NCBI RefSeq assembly: GCF_010727125.1
Contig: NZ_AP022564.1
Coordinates: forward strand, 186,001-250,000
DNA: 64,000 bases
Direction of reading: 5' to 3'
Source: Mycolicibacter terrae
GTDB taxonomy: Bacteria; Actinomycetota; Actinomycetes; Mycobacteriales; Mycobacteriaceae
The notes beneath the pieces are model-generated. The model was not told the DNA's origin, did not search any database, and worked only from the letters and a program-made list of their open reading frames with translations. The position numbers and the translations under genes were made by a program. Below, in pieces: positions 17,820 through 25,132 of this stretch. Numbering within the stretch: position 1 is the first letter of the stretch; every line of letters starts with the position of its first letter.

Positions 17820-18008
17820 GAGCGTCTCAACATGAGGTGCGAGAACGTATCAAGATGAGACGCTCGAACGGCCGATAGCGGCTGGCGAGCGTCGTGCTCC
17901 TTGGTGCCGGTTGGATATCAGTCCTTTTCCGAGCACCGCCCGCAGCGCGGGCGTACAGTTAGCTGTTCGGGGAATTTCAACATCTGAAAGTAGGGGCCAC
18001 GCGTCTCA
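17820..18008. promoter_or_regulatory. Divergent control region with GCGTCTCA inverted repeats
   Basis: GAGCGTCTCA (17820-17829) faces TGAGACGCTC (17856-17865), a perfect 10-bp inverted repeat with centres 36 bp apart. A third GCGTCTCA is at 18001-18008, and a TTTCA-N5-TGAAA palindrome lies just before it. The region separates the LuxR gene (minus) from the GAF/Fis regulator (plus), so the sites may serve auto- or cross-regulation. The TCACCCGGGTGA operator is not found here. Confidence 0.5.
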
Positions 18009-18072
18009 GCGCGGCGGTCGAGGGCTGGCGGCCGCCGTTGCGACGGTGGACCGGTGTCCAGATAGTTGGAGG

Positions 18073-19857
18073 ATGGGTTCGCAGGCAGTTGGCGCGGCCG
18101 AATTCGAGCGGGCCAGGGAGAGATTCCGGCCCGTAGCGTCTGCTGACCCCGAGGTACCGGTCGGTGAGACGATCCTGCGGCCGGGCGTGTTGGACTCCTG
18201 GCGGCGCTCGCAGGTCCTCCAGGTGGACCCGGACCGGGTTGAGCTGCCCTTCATACGCCCACCCCACACGGATTCGCGGTTGGCGCGTGCGGCGGCGCCG
18301 GTCTTGCAGCGTGTCACCGAAGATTTGGCCGCGGAAGCGGTCGGAGTCATCCTGACATCGACCGACGGTGTGGTGCTCGAACGAAAGGCCCCAGTAGTCT
18401 CCATTCTCGACGCATTGGACAGGATCAGCCTCGCGCCGGGCTATAGCTTGGCCGAAGAAGTGGCGGGCACCAACGGAATCGGCACAGCGCTGGAGACCGG
18501 AAAGCCTGCCTTCGTCGGCGGCGGTGAACATTACGTTGCGATGTTCAATGATTTCGCGTGTGCCGGGGTACCGATCCGCAATCCGATAACCCGCAGGGTG
18601 GTCGGTGCGGTCAATCTGAGTTGTCTGGCCGGCCAGTCTGACCCGCTGATGCTCGCGCTGGCCACGAGTGCCGTCCACCACATTGAGGATCGCCTGAGGG
18701 CCATGGCTCATGAAGCCGAGACCGCCCTGCTGCAGGCATACCTGACACAGACCAGGCAGTCATCGAGCGGTGTGCTTGCCCTGGGCGGCGACGTGGTGCT
18801 GATGAACGCCTATCTGCGTCGGGTACTGAGCGGAAGCGAGCGGACCGCGCTGGTCGAACACGCCTCGGATCTGCACACCTCCTTGCTCTCGGCCACCGCG
18901 CTGGTTGTTCTGCCGACCGGGCGCATCGTGAAACTCGCCACCGCCGAACGGTCGACGATGCGGGGCGGGCGCACCAATGTCGTTTTCCACGTGGCTCTTT
19001 GCGCCGAGGCCGGATCGCAGAAGCCCGCCGCCGGCAACTCGTCGCGCACGTACATCCCCGGCCTGGCAGGCCGCAACAGTGCCTGGCTGCGTTGCTGCGA
19101 CCAAGTGCGCCAATGCTGCATCAGCCGAGATTGGGTAATAGTTGAGGGCGAGAAAGGATCCGGTCGGGCACGGCTGGCCCAGGCGGTCGGGCAGCAGGTG
19201 AAGTCGGGCCGAACCGTTCGGGTGGTGCGCCCCGAAACATTTCCGACAGCCGCGAGTCTGGTCGCCGAGCTGGCGGCATTGTCCGGCGATGACGATTTCG
19301 CCCTGGTGATAGCCGACGTGGACGACATCGAACCGGACACGCTCGGACCGATCGCATCGATGCTGGCCGCGCGTGCGGATCGGGGATGGATCGCGGCGAC
19401 CAAGAGTTCCGCATCGTCTTCGGAACCGATCGAGCCACTGGCACCGCTGTTCGCCCGAACCGTCACCGTCCCCGCGCTGCGACACCGGATAGACGACCTC
19501 GAGGAGCTGGTGCCGTTTCTGCTGCGTGAGATCACTCGCGGTGCCGATGTGGTGTTGGCGCCGGATGCGATGCGCCAACTCGGTAGGCTTCCCTGGCCGG
19601 GTAACGTTGCTCAGCTACGTCGAGTTCTCGCCGACACCGTTGCCCGTCAAAGGTCTGGCACCATCAACGCCGATACGTTGCCGCCGGAATGCCGATCGGT
19701 AACCCGCCGGAAACTGACGCAACTGGAAGCCATGGAGCGCGACGCGATAGTGCGTAGCCTGCAGGACAACGGCGGCGACAAACAAGGCGCGGCCAATGCC
19801 TTGGGAATGTCACGAGCGACCATCTACCGCAAGATCCGCGACTACGGCATCGCGTGA
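18073..19857 (+). CDS. GAF/Fis-type (AcoR-like) transcriptional regulator
   Basis: About 594 residues. The N-terminal RERF and VLDSWRRSQVLQVDPDRVEL blocks and a GAF domain (SLAEEVAGTNGIGTALETGK) are typical of AcoR/MimR-like activators. The AAA-type domain is degenerate: its P-loop reads EGEKGSGRARLAQAV with Arg for Lys, and no GAFTGA sigma-54 contact loop is present. The C-terminus is a Fis HTH (KQGAANALGMSRATIYRKI). It must therefore act without sigma-54, which mycobacteria lack. The start is uncertain: ATG 18073 gives a family-like N-terminus, but GGAGG is directly adjacent. The frame is open upstream to 17911. Confidence 0.85.
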   Translation: MGSQAVGAAEFERARERFRPVASADPEVPVGETILRPGVLDSWRRSQVLQVDPDRVELPFIRPPHTDSRLARAAAPVLQRVTEDLAAEAVGVILTSTDGVVLERKAPVVSILDALDRISLAPGYSLAEEVAGTNGIGTALETGKPAFVGGGEHYVAMFNDFACAGVPIRNPITRRVVGAVNLSCLAGQSDPLMLALATSAVHHIEDRLRAMAHEAETALLQAYLTQTRQSSSGVLALGGDVVLMNAYLRRVLSGSERTALVEHASDLHTSLLSATALVVLPTGRIVKLATAERSTMRGGRTNVVFHVALCAEAGSQKPAAGNSSRTYIPGLAGRNSAWLRCCDQVRQCCISRDWVIVEGEKGSGRARLAQAVGQQVKSGRTVRVVRPETFPTAASLVAELAALSGDDDFALVIADVDDIEPDTLGPIASMLAARADRGWIAATKSSASSSEPIEPLAPLFARTVTVPALRHRIDDLEELVPFLLREITRGADVVLAPDAMRQLGRLPWPGNVAQLRRVLADTVARQRSGTINADTLPPECRSVTRRKLTQLEAMERDAIVRSLQDNGGDKQGAANALGMSRATIYRKIRDYGIA

Positions 19858-19875
19858 AGTCGCGCGGCCCGGCTC

Positions 19876-20805
19876 TCAGCGGCGTTGCGCCAGCCAGCGT
19901 TCGGCGTCGAGAGCCGCTGCGCAACCGCTGGCGGCCGCTGTGACGGCCTGCCGGTAGCGGCGGTCGACCAGGTCGCCGGCAGCGAAGACGCCGTCGACCG
20001 AGGTGTGGGTGGTGCCGTCGCGGGTCAGGACGTACCCGCCCGCGTCGAGATCGAGCTGGCCTGTCAGGAGCTCAGATCGGGGGACGTGCCCGATCGCGAC
20101 GACGACAGCGGAGACCGGCAGCTCCCGCTCGGCGCCGGTATTGAGCTCTCGTAACCGCAGTCCGGTGACCCGCTGTTCACCCAGGACGGCGGTGATTTCG
20201 GTGTTGGTCAGTACGGTGATCCTGTGGTGCGCGCGAACACGGTCAGTGGTGATCGCCGATGAGCGGAAGTCGTTGCGGCGGTGGATGAGCGTGACGTTAC
20301 TTGCGATCCCGGCCGCGAAGAGCGCCTCTTCGACGGCGGCGCCCCCTCCACCGACCACCGCGACATCGTGGTCGCGCAACACCAGCCCGTCACTCTTAGC
20401 GGTGGTGGTGATACCTCGACCGCACAACGCCTTCCCGCCTGGGACACCACCAAGACCCCGTGGTGCCGAACCCATCGCCAGGATCACCGTGCGGGCGTGC
20501 CAGATCTTCTGGCCTGCGGCCACGGTCTTGACGTCACCGTCCAGTGCGAAGGCATCTGCTTGCCGGGCCTGCAGGTGGGCGCCGAGTCGCTGGGCCTGCA
20601 CGCGCATCTGCTCCATCAGTAGTGGTCCGGTGGTGAAGTCGGGTACACCGGGGTAATTCTCGATGACGGCGGTGGCCATCAGGGCACCGCCGCGCGACGT
20701 GCCCTCGATCAGCACGGTGTCGAGATGTGCACGCGCGGTGTAGATCGCGGCGGTGTAGCCCGCCGCACCCGATCCGACGATGATGACGTCGTAGATCCGG
20801 CACAT
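19876..20805 (-). CDS. Thioredoxin-reductase-like flavoprotein lacking the CxxC redox centre
   Basis: The 309-residue protein has the TrxB fold: FAD motif VGSGAAGYTAAIY, the ATAVIENYPGVPD block, NADPH motif VVGGGGAAVEEALFAAG and C-terminal GVFAAGDLVDRRYRQ. Where TrxB has CATC, residues 135-138 read TAKS within GRGITTTAKSDG. The enzyme therefore cannot reduce thioredoxin by the usual dithiol route. It may be a diaphorase or a ferredoxin/flavodoxin-type reductase. It is the third gene of the ctaD operon, ten bases after the membrane-protein gene. Confidence 0.9.
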   Translation of the reverse strand: MCRIYDVIIVGSGAAGYTAAIYTARAHLDTVLIEGTSRGGALMATAVIENYPGVPDFTTGPLLMEQMRVQAQRLGAHLQARQADAFALDGDVKTVAAGQKIWHARTVILAMGSAPRGLGGVPGGKALCGRGITTTAKSDGLVLRDHDVAVVGGGGAAVEEALFAAGIASNVTLIHRRNDFRSSAITTDRVRAHHRITVLTNTEITAVLGEQRVTGLRLRELNTGAERELPVSAVVVAIGHVPRSELLTGQLDLDAGGYVLTRDGTTHTSVDGVFAAGDLVDRRYRQAVTAAASGCAAALDAERWLAQRR

Positions 20806-20815
20806 CCGAAAGTTC

Positions 20816-21259
20816 TCACAACGGCTGGATCGAGGCGGCGACCAGGCCGGCAATCAATCCGAACAGGACGTGAAGGCCGAGTGCGACCGGGACCGGATTG
20901 AGCTCCGCGACGTCACGAGAGCCCCGGTGGATGGTTCCGATGCCGACATAGTTCACGAGCCAGAGCGCCAGGCCGCCGACCACACCGGTTGCGATATAGG
21001 CGTGGGTGAACTCGTGCACCACGACAACAATCACGATGCCGAATACGGCCGACAAGATGACATGCAGGGATATGCCGACCACCGTGGCTACGCCGAACGA
21101 TCTGGCTTCGTGGCGACTCGGTCCCAGAATGATCCCGCCGATTGCATTGGGAAGTGCCCAGAAGCCCCGGTTGCTCACCGCGCCGTAGGTCATTCCCAGC
21201 GCGGCGATCGCGAGTCCGCCGACTATGCCACCGATAGCGCCGGCGACGATGCCGTTCAT
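20816..21259 (-). CDS. Four-helix membrane protein
   Basis: The 147-residue protein has four hydrophobic segments, around residues 4-24, 57-82, 88-108 and 124-145, with a polar loop ([11 protein letters not shown]) in the first half. ATG 21259 overlaps the ctaD stop (ATGA) behind AGGAGG. No family is recognised. Its place between an oxidase subunit and a flavoprotein suggests an accessory or assembly role in the membrane. Confidence 0.8.
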   Translation of the reverse strand: MNGIVAGAIGGIVGGLAIAALGMTYGAVSNRGFWALPNAIGGIILGPSRHEARSFGVATVVGISLHVILSAVFGIVIVVVVHEFTHAYIATGVVGGLALWLVNYVGIGTIHRGSRDVAELNPVPVALGLHVLFGLIAGLVAASIQPL

Positions 21260-22977
21260 CCATTCCTCCTTGGTTGTGTGCTCCCGGTGTCACGCACGAA
21301 GTGCGCCTCCGAGCGCAGTCGGTCGCACATGTGCGGGTAGTGCAGCTCGAAAGCCGGCCGCTCCGAACGGATCCGGGGCAGCTCGGTGAAGTTGTGCCGC
21401 GGCGGCGGGCAGCTGGTCGCCCACTCCAGCGAGTTGCCGTAGCCCCAGGGGTCATCCACGGTGACGACCTCGCCGTAGCGCCAGCTCTTGAACACGTTCC
21501 AAGTGAAGGCCAGCGTCGAGGCGCCCAGGATGAAGGCCCCGACGGTGGAGACGATGTTGAACGGCTGGAAGCCGTCGGTGGGCAGGTAGTCGGCGTAGCG
21601 GCGCGGCATGCCCATGTTGCCCAGCCAGTGCTGGATCAAGAACGTGGTGTGGAACCCGATGAATGTCAGCCAGAAGTGCAGCTTGCCCAACCGCTCGTCG
21701 AGCAGCCGGCCGGTCATCTTCGGGAACCAGAAGTAGATTCCGGCGAAGGTGGCGAACACGATGGTGCCGAACAGCACGTAGTGGAAGTGCGCTACCAGGA
21801 AGTAGGTGTCGGCGACGTGGAAGTCGATCGGCGGGCTGGCCAGCATCACGCCGGTCAGGCCGCCGGCCAGGAAGGTGACGAGGAAGCCGAGCGAGAACAG
21901 CATCGGCGTCTCGAACGTCAGCTGTCCCCGCCACATGGTGCCGATCCAGTTGAAGAATTTCAGTCCGGTCGGGATCGCGATCAACAGCGTTGTGAACGAA
22001 AAGAACGGCAGCAGGACGGCGCCGGTGGCGAACATGTGATGTGCCCACACCGCGGTCGACAGCGCAGCGATGGCCAACGTCGCGTAGACCATGGTGGTGT
22101 AGCCGAACATGGGCTTGCGGGCGAACACCGGGGTGATCTCGGAGATGATGCCGAAGAACGGCAGCGCGATGATGTACACCTCGGGATGGCCGAAGAACCA
22201 GAACAGGTGCTGCCAGAGCAGCGCTCCTCCGTTAGCCGGGTCAAAGACGTGTGCGCCGAGGTGGCGGTCGACGGCCAGCCCGAACAGGGCCGCGGTCAGC
22301 AGCGGGAAGGCCACTATCACCATGATGCTTGTCACCAGGATGTTCCAGGTGAAGATCGGCATCCGAAACATGGTCATGCCCGGTGCGCGCATGCACACCA
22401 CGGTGGTGATCATGTTGACTCCACCCAGGATGGTGCCCAGACCACCCACGGCCAGGCCCAGGATCCACAGGTCTGCACCGGCGCCCGGTGAGTGCACCGC
22501 ATTCGAGAGCGGAGTGTAGGCAGTCCAGCCGAAATCCGCCGGGCCTCCCGGGGTGATGAATCCCGCCAATGCGATCGTCGCACCAAAGATGAACAGCCAG
22601 AACGAGAACGCGTTGAGCCGCGGGAACGCCACATCCGGGGCGCCGATCTGCAGCGGCAGCACCAGATTGGCGAAGCCGAACACGATCGGAGTGGCATAGA
22701 ACAGCAGCATCGTCGTGCCGTGCATGGTGAATAACTGGTTGTACTGTTCGTTCGACAAGAATGCCAGCCCCGGGGCGGCCAGTTCGACGCGGAGAAGCAG
22801 CGCCATCAGTCCACCGATGACAAAGAAGGTGAAGCAGGCGACCACATACATGGTCCCGATCAGCTTGTGATCGGTCGTTGTGATCAACCGGTAGATGAGA
22901 TCGCCGCGGGGGCCATGCCGCCCGGGGAATGGCCGGCGGACTTGTAGGCTTCGCAGCGGCGGCGACTCAGTGGTCAT
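21256..22977 (-). CDS. ctaD: Cytochrome c oxidase subunit I (aa3-type)
   Basis: The 573-residue, 12-helix haem-copper oxidase catalyses O2 reduction. Visible ligands are [10 protein letters not shown] (haem a His), [12 protein letters not shown] (CuB His with the cross-linked Tyr), WAHHMFATG (two CuB His) and HFHYVLFG (haem His pair). ATG 22977 is seven bases after GAGGAG; ATG 22980 is also possible. No subunit II, III or IV gene is adjacent, so this copy must borrow partners from elsewhere. It is preceded by operator copies C and D. Confidence 0.95.
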   Translation of the reverse strand: MTTESPPLRSLQVRRPFPGRHGPRGDLIYRLITTTDHKLIGTMYVVACFTFFVIGGLMALLLRVELAAPGLAFLSNEQYNQLFTMHGTTMLLFYATPIVFGFANLVLPLQIGAPDVAFPRLNAFSFWLFIFGATIALAGFITPGGPADFGWTAYTPLSNAVHSPGAGADLWILGLAVGGLGTILGGVNMITTVVCMRAPGMTMFRMPIFTWNILVTSIMVIVAFPLLTAALFGLAVDRHLGAHVFDPANGGALLWQHLFWFFGHPEVYIIALPFFGIISEITPVFARKPMFGYTTMVYATLAIAALSTAVWAHHMFATGAVLLPFFSFTTLLIAIPTGLKFFNWIGTMWRGQLTFETPMLFSLGFLVTFLAGGLTGVMLASPPIDFHVADTYFLVAHFHYVLFGTIVFATFAGIYFWFPKMTGRLLDERLGKLHFWLTFIGFHTTFLIQHWLGNMGMPRRYADYLPTDGFQPFNIVSTVGAFILGASTLAFTWNVFKSWRYGEVVTVDDPWGYGNSLEWATSCPPPRHNFTELPRIRSERPAFELHYPHMCDRLRSEAHFVRDTGSTQPRRNG

Positions 22978-23092
22978 CATCCGTCTCCTCAGTGGGAAAT
23001 GGTCGCGGTGTACCGGTGTTGACGCGTGAAGGCCTGTCTGTGCTGCCGCATGCCCGCCGCGATCTGCTCCGGTTCGAGAGTGCAGCCAATCG

Positions 23093-23133
23093 GGGTGAAG
23101 CGTCATCACCCAAAGGGTTATTCACCCGGGTGA
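23093..23133. promoter_or_regulatory. Composite operator, copy C (upstream of ctaD operon)
   Basis: GGGTGA (23093-23098), seven bases, TCACCC (23106-23111), then the perfect TCACCCGGGTGA (23122-23133). The half-sites start 16 bases apart, one fewer than in the other copies. It lies about 115 bases upstream of the ctaD start. Confidence 0.75.
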
Positions 23134-23258
23134 GTGGCGTGTGTGTGCCGGCGCACACAGTCACCTCGCATGCGAGGCTGGCGATTGCCTTGACAGGAAA
23201 CACTTGTCGTCGCTCAGGCGGCGATAGCTGGTTCAGGGTCCCAGTTTCTCTGCAAAGA

Positions 23259-23300
23259 GGGTGAGGTGTCCTCATCCGCCCACGCAATTCACCCGGGTGA
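23259..23300. promoter_or_regulatory. Composite operator, copy D (upstream of ctaD operon, distal)
   Basis: GGGTGA (23259-23264), seven bases, TCATCC (23272-23277), then the perfect TCACCCGGGTGA (23289-23300). It lies 166 bases from copy C and 170 bases before the acetyltransferase start, so it could act on either side. Confidence 0.65.
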
Positions 23301-23424
23301 GAAGGACATCGGCGGAGACCGGCCCTCTTCTCACCCCTTGGCGACGGCGTGCGCGCCCGGTACCGTGGTGCAGAATTGTTGTGACAGAACGAAGTTAGCC
23401 TGGGGCGGTCACAATCATAATTTT

Positions 23425-23453
23425 TTGCAGACGGTTTTCACCGGGTGTACTAC
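23425..23453 (+). promoter_or_regulatory. Candidate promoter of the acetyltransferase gene
   Basis: TTGCAG (23425-23430) and TACTAC (23448-23453) are 17 bases apart and end 16 bases before the ATG. This would give a very short leader containing GAGGAG. Confidence 0.4.
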
Positions 23454-23469
23454 AACGTGAGGAGTCGGG

Positions 23470-24060
23470 ATGGTTGATCATCGCCACGTTGAATGGGACG
23501 ACGAGACGCAGCGCATCACGACGTCCCGGCTGGTGTTGCGGCACTGGCAGCTTGACGACGACCTCGCTGCGAGTGCGGTATACGGCGCGCCGGAAGTGAC
23601 CCGCTGGCTATGCCCGGTGTTGCCCCCCATCGGGGACAGCACCGACATGCGTCGCATTCTGGCGTCATGGATCGGCGAAAGCGACGCGACCGGGCTGCCG
23701 TTGGGACGATGGGCGATCACCGACAAGACTTCCGGAGCAGTGATCGGCGGAGTTGCCCTGCTTCCACTTCCGCCGGGCGGCGCAGACCTGGAAATCGGAT
23801 GGCAGCTGGTTCCTAAGGCCTGGGGCGGTGGCTACGGTGCTGAAGCTGGTCACGCCGTAGCCCATCGGGCATTCGAAAGCCCTGGTATCACAGAGGTCTT
23901 TGCGGTCCTGCGGGCGGAAAATCGCCGCGGTGAGGCTACCGCGCGGCGGATCGGCATGGAATGGGTCGGCGAGACCGAGAAGTACTACGACGTCACCCTG
24001 CAGGTCTACCGGCTGTTGAAAGCCGATCTTGACCTCCCGGAGCCCGCTTGCGCGCCATGA
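23470..24060 (+). CDS. GNAT family N-acetyltransferase (RimJ/RimL-like)
   Basis: The 196-residue protein starts with TTSRLVLRHWQLDD, the typical GNAT N-terminal strand. It has the acetyl-CoA loop region QLVPKAWGGGYGAEAGHAV and a C-terminal VLRAENRRGEATARRIGM block. GAGGAG precedes the ATG. The acceptor is unknown (ribosomal protein, amino group of a metabolite, or drug). It is transcribed away from the ctaD operon and is probably not part of it. Confidence 0.88.
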   Translation: MVDHRHVEWDDETQRITTSRLVLRHWQLDDDLAASAVYGAPEVTRWLCPVLPPIGDSTDMRRILASWIGESDATGLPLGRWAITDKTSGAVIGGVALLPLPPGGADLEIGWQLVPKAWGGGYGAEAGHAVAHRAFESPGITEVFAVLRAENRRGEATARRIGMEWVGETEKYYDVTLQVYRLLKADLDLPEPACAP

Positions 24061-24131
24061 ACTCGCCCGGCCCCCACCGGAGCCGCTGTTGACGGATCTG
24101 CCAATCCGGTTCCGCTAGTTTGTCCGTGCGG

Positions 24132-25094
24132 TCAACGCGCCGATACCGAGGGCTGGGTAGAGCCGCGGGTGCTTCGTGAGTCGTCGCCGCCGGTCGGCGC
24201 GGGGACCAGAGTCAGCAGGGTGGCCTCGGGCCGGCAGGCGAACCGCACCGGCGCGAACGGCGAGGTGCCGATCCCGGCCGAGACGTGCAGGCGCATGTGG
24301 GCGCCCCACTGCGAAGGGCCCTTGGCCCGGGAGCGGTCCAGACCGCAGTTGGTCACCAGCGCGCCGTAGAACGGGACGCACAGTTGCCCGCCGTGGGTGT
24401 GGCCGGCCATCACCAGTTGGTAGCCGTCACCGGCGAAGCGGTCCAGCACCCGCGGTTCCGGGGAGTGGGTCAGCCCGAGCCGCAGATTGGCGGTCGGGCC
24501 GGCCGGGCCGGCGATGGTGTCATAGCGGTCCCGTTCGATGTGCGGGTCGTCGACGCCGGCCGCGGCGATCCGCTGGCCCGCCACCTCGAATTCGCGACGG
24601 TTGTGGGTCAGATCCAGCCAGCCGCGTTCGGTGAACGCCGCCCGCAAGTCCTGCCACGGCAGCGGAGTGCCGTAGACGCGATGCGTCGGCTTGGTCAGGT
24701 ACTTCGCCGGGTTCTTCAGCCGCGGCCCGAAGTAGTCGTTGCTGCCGAAGACGAACACGCCGGGCACTGACAGCAGATCCCCCAGGGCCTGCACCACGGC
24801 CGGCACCGCCTTCGGATGGGCCAGGTTGTCGCCGGTGTTGACCACCAGATCCGGTTCCAGACGGACCAGATCGCGCAGCCAGGCCTGTTTGCGGCGCTGG
24901 CCGGGCCGCATGTGGATGTCGCTGATGTGCAGCACCCGCAGCGGTGAGGAGCCCGGCGCCAGCACCGGCATCGTCGCCTCCCGCACCACGAAGGCGTTGC
25001 GTTCGACGATCGTGCCGTACGCCAAGAGGGCCGCGGGGCCGAGCGCAGCCGATGCGGCGACCAGGGACCGGGTCAGGGCAGGTGATGCAGCCAT
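24132..25094 (-). CDS. Calcineurin-like metallophosphoesterase (Rv3683-like)
   Basis: The 320-residue protein starts with a hydrophobic helix that could anchor it. The metal motifs are HISDIHM, NTGDN, GSNDY (in place of the usual GNHD) and AGHTHGGQ. Such enzymes are two-metal phosphoesterases; YkuE-type relatives sit at the membrane. The substrate is unknown. It is 38 bases downstream of ponA2 in the same direction, as in M. tuberculosis. The frame is open further upstream into ponA2, but that part is a chance frame. Confidence 0.9.
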   Translation of the reverse strand: MAASPALTRSLVAASAALGPAALLAYGTIVERNAFVVREATMPVLAPGSSPLRVLHISDIHMRPGQRRKQAWLRDLVRLEPDLVVNTGDNLAHPKAVPAVVQALGDLLSVPGVFVFGSNDYFGPRLKNPAKYLTKPTHRVYGTPLPWQDLRAAFTERGWLDLTHNRREFEVAGQRIAAAGVDDPHIERDRYDTIAGPAGPTANLRLGLTHSPEPRVLDRFAGDGYQLVMAGHTHGGQLCVPFYGALVTNCGLDRSRAKGPSQWGAHMRLHVSAGIGTSPFAPVRFACRPEATLLTLVPAPTGGDDSRSTRGSTQPSVSAR

Positions 25095-25132
25095 GGGTTT
25101 CAGACTACTGCGCGAGCGGAGACGCTCCGCGG

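Larger units (their letters stand above)
22978..23469. other. 492-base control region between ctaD and the acetyltransferase gene
   Basis: This non-coding stretch contains operator copies C and D, the promoter candidate of the acetyltransferase gene and an AT-rich patch at 23412-23426. A partial TTTCACCGGGTGT at 23435-23447 resembles the operator palindrome. I see no coding frame with a ribosome site. Confidence 0.6.

Noticed and set aside
19876..20805. Naming the flavoprotein trxB
   Set aside because: The CATC active site is replaced by TAKS, so the name would assign a reaction it cannot perform.
21274..22491. 405-codon + strand frame opposite ctaD
   Set aside because: It is the antisense of a clear 12-helix oxidase. 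Its Glu/Gln/His/Arg-rich composition is typical of mirror frames of hydrophobic genes in GC-rich DNA.
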